From assembly GCF_963855985.1 (NCBI RefSeq), contig NC_087107.1:4898001-4962000 (forward strand): DNA of 64,000 bases. The letters run 5' to 3'. Source of the stretch: Ostrinia nubilalis (taxonomy: Eukaryota > Arthropoda > Insecta > Lepidoptera > Crambidae). The notes beneath the pieces were generated by a model. That model had not been told where the DNA came from. It worked only from the letters and a program-made list of their open reading frames with translations, and did no database searches. Numbering within the stretch: the first letter of the stretch is position 1; each line of letters begins with the position of its first letter. Positions 43,901-53,344 of this stretch are shown in pieces. The translations under genes were made by a program, and so were the position numbers.

Positions 43901-44979
43901 GGTTTCTTTCTAATGCCACTAATCATACCAGCCTTTATTGTGTTATATTCTACACTACTTAATATCTTTTGATCGAGATTAATACTGAAGGTGGCTATTT
44001 CAACAGTAATTGTCTTGCTCTTAATTACTTATCTTAATCGAGTCTATTATTATCGCAAAAAGCTTCCTCATCTGATATTATGTCACTAAATGAAATCACT
44101 GATCCTTTTAAGATATCTTTGTGTTTCACAATAATCAATTAACATTTCACACTTAACTAAATATTAGTATTGACCCGTTTTCAATTTGTTTAGACCATTT
44201 TGCGCAATTCTTAAAATAATAGAATCGCGATTATTCGAGATATTCCGATTACTTTCTAAAATATCGATGTCGTAATCGATAGGATAATAATAAAATGTAA
44301 TTAGCAGATGTGTTTCCGGAAGTTAAAACATGTTCGATTTGTATTTCATAATGTGACGTTTATGAGATCTAATAGTATTTATTTGGGTGTCTTTTGCCTG
44401 AGGATTTCGAAACGTGCAATTTCAAATGTGTCTTATGTCATGTCTAGATTGATTTTATGATTTACTTTCGAACATCCTGTAGTATGTCATCGTCTACATA
44501 ATTTACTTTAAACTCATAAATCTGGTATCCCGTAACACTAGGAAACAGTTCCTGAACTTTTAATTTGAGATCAAAATCAATCTGTTTGTATGTTATTTCA
44601 AAAAATATTTCATATTATTATTCTTTCTTTAGACAAGCTCTCTAAACACGATCAAAAACTGAATAGCTACGAACTCCACCATAATCAAGCGTATCTTAAT
44701 AGTGTACTCTTGGTATAAAAAAGCCCCATAGGAGCTTAGTCCATCAGTCATGCCATGGGCAGGGGTGCAGCGGATGTGTTACTCACTACGGCAATTATCT
44801 AGTGGTGATTGAATTGCACAGAGCAATGTTGACACAGATTGTTTATGGGGTCCTGTAATTGATAGCTTAGATGAGAGCTCTAAGTGTTTTCTTCTTTATT
44901 TATGGGATTTCTAGTTCAGAAAAGTTTCTGAAGCGGTATGGGTTATGGACGTTTAGTTAGGGGCTAAGTTTTAATAGAG
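37902..44979. other. Long unique AT-rich stretch, possibly intronic
   Basis: Seven kilobases almost free of recognisable repeats and without a credible gene, unlike the rest of the window. It contains the candidate recursive splice site at 39972. Compact patches around 41230-41420 (CAGCTG twice and TAATTG twice) and 42395-42540 (several ATCGAT) could be regulatory. The 79-codon plus frame 43053-43292 shows no domain. Confidence 0.4.
39940..39985 (+). promoter_or_regulatory. Candidate recursive splice site 1
   Basis: The plus strand reads TTTTTATTTTTTGTTTCAG directly followed by GTAAGGG, an acceptor fused to a donor at 39972/39973 with no exon between. CTTATAAT upstream could serve as branch point. 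In Drosophila, such sites subdivide very long introns. A host gene on the plus strand would be required and is not visible in the window. Confidence 0.4.
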
Positions 44980-45150
44980 TCTTAAGTATACTAGCTAGTG
45001 AATTTTATACCGCCTACTTTATTCTCAGTTTAGCCCTAAGGTTGACTGGAGGAAAATGCCGAAAGGCATTAAGTCCGCCTTATGTACACCGTTCTATATG
45101 CATATAAGTTATATTATAAATTATAAAATAAATAAATAAATTTTCGTAGA
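44980..45150 (+). mobile_element. LINE 3'-tail fragment
   Basis: AGGTTGACTGGAGGAAAATG followed by CCGAAAGGCATTAAGTCCGC, then a stretch ending in AAATAAATAAATAAATTTT. This is the layout of a widespread lepidopteran LINE end (GGCATTAAGTCCGCC, then AATAAA tail). Confidence 0.65.
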
Positions 45151-45194
45151 CACTTTCATTTGAATGTTTTACAATCTATCAAGGAGAGATGTAT

Positions 45195-45320
45195 GAGGTC
45201 AGATGGTCACTGAGTTCCTTCCACCAATTCCTCCTAGCTCCAGCCAATATGTTGTCTCGAAGTAATGCCCATGATAGGGAAAGTTATATTTGGGGTTCCT
45301 TATATTTGCGACTAAATAGG
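45195..45320 (+). mobile_element. LINE 3'-tail fragment (GGTCACTGAGTTCCTT type)
   Basis: It resembles 14330-14522 and 3180-3325: GGTCACTGAGTTCCTT, CCAATATGTTGTCTCGAAGT and a closing GGTTCCTTATATTTG. It is degenerate and non-coding. Confidence 0.55.
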
Positions 45321-45517
45321 CCGTACATAATAATATTAGTAACATGAGTTGGATTTGATGAATGGCCATAAAATCTGTCTCTTAGGTTTCCAACACGAAT
45401 AGAAGATTCATCTCATCCCGTGCTTTCTCTGTGCTGAAACTACCCTGTGCATTGTATCGTGTTTCCTGCACCAGATGCGGGGTGATGTGGGCGTTCATGT
45501 AAACATACAGGGTGCAT

Positions 45518-45619
45518 ACAGACGACAGCACATTAGAATACACATTTTTGTTGTAAAATCGAACGTTTTACAACGACATAAGATTCAACAGTGAATAGCT
45601 TGATGTGCCCGTCGTCTAT
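45518..45619. mobile_element. MITE family E
   Basis: It begins ACAGACGACAGCACATTAGA and ends AATAGCTTGATGTGCCCGTCGT plus CTAT as an inverted repeat. The internal ACACATTTTTGTTG is shared with 61714-61810. Confidence 0.6.
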
Positions 45620-45731
45620 AACGCGCTCGGATAAAAAGCTCTATCGTTTACTTTGATTGGGCGATGGTAAATAACGAAAGGAGCAATGCACTTTGTGATC
45701 TTGCTTTAGTTGACATCGATTGAGAGCCGAT

Positions 45732-45800
45732 TTTTAACCGACTTAAAAAAAAGGAGGAGGTTCTTAATTCGAGTGTATGTTTTTTAATACCTAAATTCCA
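45732..45800 (+). repeat. TTTTTAACCGACTT repeat
   Basis: TTTTTAACCGACTTAAAAAA and GGAGGAGGTTCTTAATTCGA, a common lepidopteran repeat head. The second copy in the window is at 30719. Confidence 0.55.
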
Positions 45801-46815
45801 GTTTCAGTTGCGATAGACTCTATTAGGACATATCAAATCTTCAGAGGGCAAATGATATAATTAAGTGGTGAATATACGTAGAGTATAATAAAATGGAATA
45901 ATTAGTAATTTTGAGCCTCTTTACAGCAAACAGAAATCAAATACATAGTTTTAAACATTATTTATAATGAAGATAATATAATTTAGAGGTCAGTTTCCAG
46001 CCAGTTACTTTCACAAAATGCAAATATAATTTTATTAGTCATATAGAAGCGGTCACCGTGAGTTACCGTCTAAAGTTGCGTACGCGCAATTTTGATCTTA
46101 ATTGATGTGGAAATATATCAGTTCCTGATCATTTTTGCGTACCTACTATAGACCCAAAGGAATATCAATGTTAAATATTGTGATATCTTCGTTTTGGATG
46201 ATAGTGAAGTTAAGTTATTTGAAGTATAATAAGTTATCAATAATTTTCATGTTATTTTGTGAGAATATTGACTAAAGAAAATCAGTGGATTGGAAATTAA
46301 TATGGCTGTTTTTATTTACAGGTAAGTACTTAAATGTAAATTATTATTGTTCTAGAACAGTTACCTGTCCAAATATAACTGTAAAAAAATTGTATGCTAT
46401 GCTCAATTTCTAGTTTAGGTAGTTACCTAGACCTACGTACCTAATAGCTACTTACTAATTTATTATTCTGTGTTTAGGTGTTAATTTTTGATCAATTATA
46501 GACTAATCCGACATCAAATTAATCAATATTATTGCTTAATACTTAGATGTTAATTTAAATTCCACGATATCATAAGATCTTCAAAATGTGAAATATGCAG
46601 ATATAATCTATACCAAACATTGTTAATTTGACGTAACATTTTGCATTGGCTCTTGCGAAGTAAATCTACATTATGTTTTATGTAAGATGACATTTCTATT
46701 ACAATAGTAAGGTTCTGTTACATTGTATCTTGTATCTTTCTACGTTGACATTTATGAGTATGGTATTTGAACAATACAATACACTGCTTTTACTTTTGCC
46801 AAACAAACTTTTGCC
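45801..46815. other. Non-coding, possibly intronic
   Basis: AT-rich; no gene. It holds the second candidate recursive splice site at 46321. Confidence 0.4.
46285..46332 (+). promoter_or_regulatory. Candidate recursive splice site 2 or short first exon
   Basis: GCTGTTTTTATTTACAG is followed at once by GTAAGTACT (AG at 46320-46321, GT at 46322). The donor matches the consensus, and the upstream tract and ATTAAT branch-like word fit an acceptor. Alternatively ATG at 46302 could open a 20-base coding exon ending at the same donor. Confidence 0.4.
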
Positions 46816-46818
46816 TAA

Positions 46819-47024
46819 GGCCCAGAACAGACGGTGAAACGCAACTGCAACGAAACTGCAACTGCTAGTTACTTTTGAGTTGCATCTAAGTTTCTGCCAT
46901 AGCGTCCGTTGAGAGACCACACATGACGCGACCAGTTTGAAACTTTCAGTTTCAGTTTCATTCATAAGAATCATCAGAAAGTTGCAGTTTCGTTGAAGTT
47001 GCGTTTCACCGTCTGTTCTGGGCC
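46819..47024. mobile_element. MITE family D (PIF/Harbinger-like)
   Basis: 206 bp with near-perfect inverted ends of about 45 bp beginning GGCCCAGAACAGACGGTGAA. TAA flanks both sides (46816-46818, 47025-47027). The GGCC start plus TAA target fits PIF/Harbinger well. The 123-codon minus frame across it is incidental. Confidence 0.88.
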
Positions 47025-47040
47025 TAAGAGTTAACAGGAC

Positions 47041-47141
47041 TATTCCCACCTCTCGTTCCCACTGCTGCAATTCCTGTGTAGCCAGGATCTACAGCTTGAC
47101 CGCCAATAAAAACCCAACCAGTGAAGGTCAAGTTTGTCCCG
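47041..47141. repeat. Dispersed repeat, partner of 9201-9307
   Basis: Same unit and orientation as at 9201; it begins TATTCCCACCTCTCGTTCCC and ends TGTCCCG. Confidence 0.65.
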
Positions 47142-48547
47142 AGGGAAAGTTAAACTGTCATTGGACCCGCAACGAAATTAATCAGAAGAACACAATAGAG
47201 AACTTAAGGACCGAGTTGTAAAATACATAATATTTAGTTATATGGGTGGATACAATCACATCAATTAATTACCTATATAGAGCCAAACATTAAAAAACAA
47301 TATTATTATTTGCCACCGAAAGGATTCGACCCTGCAACCGTAGCTCGCTTAGTAGACCGTTACGCGAATCATCAGACCACCTGGGTCGTCAATTTAATTG
47401 ATCAAAATTGATTAACTATTAATACTTTCAAACTTGGCCTCAAGATAAGCCATTATAACTCTTGAAGCTGTATTAGAAGCATCTTAACCATCTTATAATG
47501 CTTTTAACAGTAACATATAAATCCAAATTGCATTAAAACAAGTCGCTTTGCGTCTACCGCATCTACTGTGCCTCGAGCACGAATAAATATCGTTATCGTT
47601 ATGGTATGGTAATCGTTTTTTTTGTTTGGAAACCAGAATGTTGTATGAATCGGTAGCGATGAGTTCACATCAACGCGTCCTGTCATTGGTCGCGGCGATC
47701 TATGCACGCGCAGTGATCGCCATCGCCTCGTTGGCCATCTACACGCGTTGGTTTGGCCGAAGCTTTATTCGTGCTCAGGATACTATTATAATTACCACGA
47801 CTCAGTGCTCTTCTAATTGGCGGTTTTACGGTTATATCCTAATTTGATGTTTCAGCGGCAAATTTTTGAAGGCTACGGCTTGACCTGGAATACTTTGGTA
47901 ATTTGTTTTTATAATAACAATTAGCAGCAATAAAGAAACCGCTTTTTAAATGGTGTCTGTACAATGAAACGAGTTGGACACGCTTTTAATGATTAAGTTC
48001 CATTATTTTTTTATAAACAAAATAATTTTCAGTTGGCTCAATTCCGTGATCAGTCTGTGTTTTTCCTTTTGTCGCATTTATACGATAAGTACAAAGATAC
48101 AATTTTATTAATGTCCTTGTTGTCTTGTAGTTAAAAGTGATATTTAACTGTGCTCAGTGTTAAAATGCATTATTTCAAAGCAATATCACAGATTTGAAGT
48201 ACATACTCCATTTGTCTCTTATTTTCTGTCCCAGCTAGCGAATGGTTTTATAAATCAGTGAATTACATACTTACTACCTAACTCGAAATAAAGGACAATG
48301 TTCGTTCTCCATACATTGTTCGCCTAAGAACCAACAATTTTGACATATTACTACCCGAAAGCGAAATAATACGATTCTGTGTGTAAGAACAATGATTCCT
48401 GATGGACACTTGCCATAAAATTAATGATTAAGAATATTAAATCACAGCGATTTTATAATATGTCGTTTATGACAACATGGCGTCTAATGTATTGTGTGAA
48501 TGTATGAACACCGATTCGCGAAAAATGTTTTGTATTGTCGTCACGCC
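47142..48547. other. Non-coding with tRNA-like relic and GC-rich patch
   Basis: At 47310-47395 the minus strand has GGTTGCAGGGTCGAATCC, a B-box-like word from a tRNA-derived SINE. A GC-rich patch at 47640-47770 stands out from its AT-rich surroundings; the overlapping 73-codon plus and 67-codon minus frames have no family signature. Confidence 0.4.
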
Positions 48548-48870
48548 GAGTCGCAGCCAAATAGTATAAAATAATAGAACAAGTTTTAGAAATACAACTC
48601 GGCATTCCACTTTTATAATATGCCCACATATTGCACGTAAATAAACAACATGAATCGTAGGTTGTTTCCACCCTTGTCATCTGACACATGAAATAAACTC
48701 CTATTGTATTATAGATATCGAAGCCGAATCGTATATAATAATAGAATGGGTTTTGGAGATCACTCGGGGTTCCACTTTTATAAAATACCTACATATTGCA
48801 TAAAAATAACACGAATCATGAGTTTTCTTTTCACCATTTACATCTGACACGAGATAACAAACTCCTATCT
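48548..48870. repeat. Diverged tandem duplication of ~172 bp
   Basis: Two head-to-tail copies (about 48548-48708 and 48720-48870) share GCATTCCACTTTTATAATAT / GGGTTCCACTTTTATAAAAT, CACATATTGCA / TACATATTGCA, and CATCTGACAC with ACTCCTAT at the end. Identity is roughly 75%, so the duplication is old. No coding content. Confidence 0.65.
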
Positions 48871-49295
48871 CCATGACTACCGTCGTAGTCTATGCCAAAG
48901 ACTACAATATTTTAAGCAAGAAGTTTCAAACCTTAGCGGCTACGGTAACCCCTGGGCCACATACATCATGATAACATTCGGTCGACACTGGAACGAAGTC
49001 TTGCGATTATGCAAAAAAGCATCGTATTCTAGTGCGGCTATATCACGTTCAACCGGGGTTTTAATTCGACTAAAGTCCTGACTAAAGACTGGAAGAAAAT
49101 ACGCCGCATTGTATGAGCACTTCGTGTTCGATAAAGCGGCTTCAGATCTAGAGCCCACATAGTTTTCTTTCCAATAATATCCGCAAGTAGCGCTGCATGA
49201 TCTTTACAACAAAAACGGCAATAGTTATTAAGGTGCCAAAATTATATGATTACTTTGGCATGGTATTATACACGTTCGAAGATTTGTCATTTTCA
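48871..49295. other. Non-coding, no feature seen
   Basis: The 72-codon minus frame 48940-49158 has no recognisable motif. Confidence 0.4.
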
Positions 49296-49458
49296 TTCAT
49301 TTCATCATCATCATCATCATTTCAGCCACAGGACGTCCACTACTGAACATAGGCCTCCCCCAATGACTTCCACATCGCACGGTTGGTAGCGGCCTGCATC
49401 CAGCGCCTTCCCGCTACCTTTATCAGGTCGTCGGTCCACCTTGTGGTGGGTTGACATT
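49296..49458 (-). mobile_element. RTE-like LINE 3' end with (ATC)n tail
   Basis: The minus strand reads TTRWTDDLIKVAGRRWMQAA, then TNRAMWKSLGEAYVQ, ending GGCTGAAATGATGATGATGA. It is the GATGAT-tail subfamily and 5'-truncated. Confidence 0.88.
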
Positions 49459-49647
49459 GCAGAATATGACTTTTGATAGGTTCATCATAGAATTCGGCGG
49501 GGATATCCTCACGGAGGAAGTTCGTAAAAGGGCGGAACAAGATCTTATAATAATGCAAGGCCGAAGCTGTAACGCGCGTGCTCCTACGTGTAATCCGGCG
49601 AGTATGCAATAAATAGTAATGTCTGGTAAATAGTGGTAATACGTATC

Positions 49648-49900
49648 GTTCGTTCGTTCGTTTCAGCCGAAAAGACGTCCACTGCTGGACAAAGGCCTCC
49701 CCCAAGGATTTCCACGAAGACCGATCCTGCACCGCTCGCATACAGGCACCTCCCGCGACCTTCATCAGATCGTCGGTCCACCTAGTGGGAGGCCTGCCCA
49801 CGCTACGTCTTTCGGCTCGTGGTCGCCACTCAAGAACTTTCCTGCCCCAGCGGCCATCAGCTCTACGAGCTTTGTGCCCCGCCCCGTCTATGTCTATATG
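49648..49900 (-). mobile_element. RTE-like LINE 3' end with GAAC tail
   Basis: The minus strand contains RRGAGHKARRADGRWGRKVL, then GRPPTRWTDDLMKVAGGACM, then RAVQDRSSWKSLGEAFVQQW, and ends GGCTGAAACGAACGAACGA. It lies only 190 bp from an RTE copy of the other subfamily, in the same orientation. Confidence 0.88.
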
Positions 49901-51148
49901 CGCTACGATTACAGGGTATCATTTTGCATAGTCGCAAGACTTCACTCCGCTGCTGTCAAATCAATGTCGCTGGTCGCATAATGTTATCGCAATGTGTGTG
50001 GCCCTTGGCCAAATCACAGAAGCCTATGCGAAGAAAGAGCACTTGAATGACAATGAAAATCAGGGTTACCATTTTATAAGATCTCCTCACTATTGAGGGT
50101 AACAAAGTAACATTAATAATCTAGCCATTAATTACATTTATTACCTATACGAGAAAGTAAAGCAACATGCGGTTTTATTTTAATTTGTAAAATATTTGTA
50201 ACAGTATGTTCCAAGTTTAGTTTTACAACAGTATTGCTGTTTCAGCTGTCACTATGAAGCTTTGGGAAAATAAATAAATAGAAAAAATATTTACATAAAT
50301 ATTTATTTAAGTTTTTATGTTCATTATCATAATACGCCAATTTAAGTTACACTGTGTGACAGTCTTTGACACTAAACAAATTCTTCAGCTTAATAATACC
50401 TACCTACAGGGCGTTTTTATAGTTACTCTTGCTGATGAAACAAGAAGGGTTGATTCTACTACTGAAATACAACTACTTTTCTTACAGGACCAATATCAAA
50501 TTCTCAAAAAAATTCACATCCTCGTGATGGTGATAATTTCTATGGAGAGGTTTTTTTTTTATATTCGGTCTCTTGGGATAAGTTATTCCATTTGAGCAGT
50601 AGAATTAATCCTTTTTATTTGATCACATATAAAAATAACACAAGTGTTTAGGAAAACTTCTTCTTTGGTATGGTATCACTACGGAGTTATAATGTCGGCA
50701 ACTCTGTATCACTGACTTGTAACTTTCAAACAGTATGAATAATAAGGGCACCACATTGGTTTTCTTTCTGAAAAAAGGCTTTCACTTTTAGTACTAACCC
50801 TTTAGCACTATTTCATTGAAATAAAAATACAATAAACGCACAGAAGACTGAAATTGAGTCAACTGACGTGACATTTATAATTTGTTGACATTATGACAGT
50901 TTGACAAGACTAGGGATTGAAAAAGTTTTAATTGAAAAAGTAAAATGACAATTTATTAAAACGATTCACAAGGATATAATCGATTAAAAATATTTATAAA
51001 ATGTTCTGATACTTGCCTGTAGCGATTATCCAATCCTGGTTTCTACTGAAAAACTACCTCGTGGCAAGATTTTAATAAAATAATAAAATCTTTATCTTCT
51101 CTTTCACAATCTATAAAAGTTCATTTGGTCTATTATTAATGTGCTATG
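49901..51148. other. Non-coding, no feature seen
   Basis: No gene is accepted; the 92-codon plus frame 50317-50595 has no domain. Confidence 0.4.
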
Positions 51149-51329
51149 AATGAGGGTTTTCGCGATTGAAAAATCCGCGAGATGGCAATACGTAGACGCG
51201 AGGTCCAAATGCTGCATGATTGGTGGATATCTGTCAATGTCATGTCAAAAATAACCAATCATGCAGCATTTGGACCTCACGTCTACGTATTGCCATCTGG
51301 CGGATTTTTCAATCGCGAAAACCCTCATT
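51149..51329. mobile_element. Near-perfect hairpin MITE
   Basis: Arms of about 80 bp (51149-51230, 51248-51329) pair almost without mismatch, beginning AATGAGGGTTTTCGCGATTG. The centre around 51239 is GTCAATGTCATGTCAAAA-like. The two arms differ at only a few positions (CCGCGAG against CCGCCAG, GCGAGG against GTGAGG). Confidence 0.85.
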
Positions 51330-51946
51330 GGCATAGATTATGAGAGACTGGCAACTATACTAGGTTGATATATGTTTCTCACACTTCAACTGGCATTGGA
51401 TTCAACATCGGATTCTGACACTTTTACAGTTATGATACCATGAATATCAGTTTATGGTCCTAATTATTTTTATTTTATTTACGACCTTCGACCAGTTGGA
51501 CACTTTAGATAGCTTCTTGTAATAGTGTCAATATCTTTTTAGCTTTTAACGCAAATCTAGTCTTCAAAGCAGTTTAATCGATTTATTTTATTTTCAAAAT
51601 CGATATTTTATTGTCTATGATGGCCGCAGGAACATCACTATACATGGACTCCCAGCAATAAAGTACGGTAATGCCTCGTACAGATTTTATCGGCAAAAAT
51701 TATGGAACTTGATAGGTTTTAGACCATGCCACGCACCAAAACGTCCGGAAGTTGTAATAGTATTATAGAATAAACGTTAAAAGACTTATTTATTTAATTT
51801 TTCAATGCTTAAGTGTCCATTAGAATGAAAGGGTGCTTAATGTATTAAAAAAAATAGAAAATAATTATGATGGGTTAATGTTTTTGGGCGGTTTTTAGGC
51901 GGTTTCTGACAATGTCCTTTACTGCCAGTACTACGTCCATAACAAC
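51330..51946. other. Non-coding, no feature seen
   Basis: No gene or repeat recognised. Confidence 0.4.
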
Positions 51947-53206
51947 CTACAAATCGGAAAATGTCACCGTACGCAATAAAGAACATCTCACAAAAGAAAT
52001 GAAACGTACGGGAAACGGTCGGTCACGACATTTGATCATAACCGTCCCATTAACTGGCATGCTAATAATTCTGATGCAGGCCAATGGATGCCCGTATCTT
52101 CCTACTCCTACCACGGAAGGAAAGCCAGTCACGCCGCCATTAACGAACGCAGTATGCAATTTAGCAATACCCAAGATAATCTCCTGTGACAGTTGAAGAA
52201 GGCCGCCATAATTGTTTCCTGACAATCCGATACATAAATCGATTGGAGCGTGAACTCGGATCTTAATTCTAATACAGAACCTGAATTTATCGCTGCAACA
52301 ATAATATCGACTGTTACATTGTCCCTTTCATCGATAAATCGTTTAACTATCGCATTTAAATATGCCTTGGTGTTTCCTCAATTAAGTTCTGGAGTGTTTG
52401 TTTTTGCTTCGTCAGTTATGTTGGCTGAAACTAGATCGAAAATAATCATGTCTTCTTATACTTCCTTGTTTGGGATTTATGATAGCCTAGAAAGAAATAT
52501 TGATGTGTCTTGAATGGGACCATTTGTGTCCTGCTGACAGATATACAGAGTGTTTACCTGTGCAACACTCAAATAATGGACTTAGATCTTATCTGCCATA
52601 GCTACTACTTGAATTTTATAACTGGAAATAGAAACCAATCTCTAATAAACAACAAACAATTTCAATTTTACCTGAGTGATTCACAGTGCTTTAACAATAA
52701 ATTGGGACAATTTTTATAAACTAAACCATGACACCAAAACTGCGATAGGTATAGGTAGTATATTTATTTTTTTAAATGGGGACAGACTTTTTGCCAACTT
52801 GCTCCTTACACTCCGTTTTTGTATGAACTACATATTTTATATTTCCTAAATTAAGTTCGCTCTCGAAACCGAACTTTCTCTCGAGACAAGTTCTTAATAA
52901 ATCGGTAAAGCGACTGATAGTGATCGATGTGTCAATCAATTTTACGATTTCCTTAAATGCTTCCCGCGTCATATTATCTAATTGTTTTATACGTGTTACA
53001 TTGGGAATGCTTTAATTGCCACTGTTTGATGGTGGTTTCTCAATAACGTTCTGAACTTTAATATAATCTTCATTGATATATTGGTTACTTTCGTTCGCGC
53101 AAGACGGATCCAAACCTGCCCTGCAGCTTGTGATTTCTTTTCCGAAAACCTCTCTGACCTTATGACCCTTTCTTTCTCTGCTCGAGAATAGCATGCTATT
53201 CGCCAT
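51947..53206 (-). pseudogene. Decayed intronless coding stretch, origin unknown
   Basis: The minus strand starts with ATG at 53206 in a favourable context (CGATCATGG). It runs 64 codons to a TAA (53012) and continues in the same frame for about 80 more codons, including MTREAFKEIVKLIDTSITIS and LLRTCLERKFGF, to a stop at 52772. After a poorly readable part, two frames give coding-looking text: MIIFDLVSANITDEAKTN with VKRFIDERDNVTVDIIVAAI (about 52449-52270), and RVHAPIDLCIGLSGNNYGGL through GGVTGFPSVVGVGRYGHPL (about 52250-51990). Together these look like one gene of about 400 codons broken by stops and a frameshift. I do not recognise the family. Candidates are a transposon or viral-derived gene or a retroposed host gene. 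The plus-strand frame at 51912-52196 is the shadow. Confidence 0.4.
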
Positions 53207-53344
53207 GATCGTTTATTAATACGATTGTTCGCTATGACGTTACACTATTAACATTTATCCGATCATTAGATCTTTGAATGGCATTTGCACAATTTATCAT
53301 AAATTGTTTGGCTCTTTTAACTACACCAATAAAGTTATCTTTAA

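Noticed and set aside
46699..47070. 123-codon minus-strand frame
   Set aside because: It crosses MITE family D and its inverted ends.
49340..49801. 153-codon minus-strand frame as a host gene
   Set aside because: It is two RTE 3' ends of different subfamilies joined by unrelated DNA in the same frame by chance.
51912..52196. 94-codon plus-strand frame
   Set aside because: Considered the antisense shadow of the better minus-strand reading.
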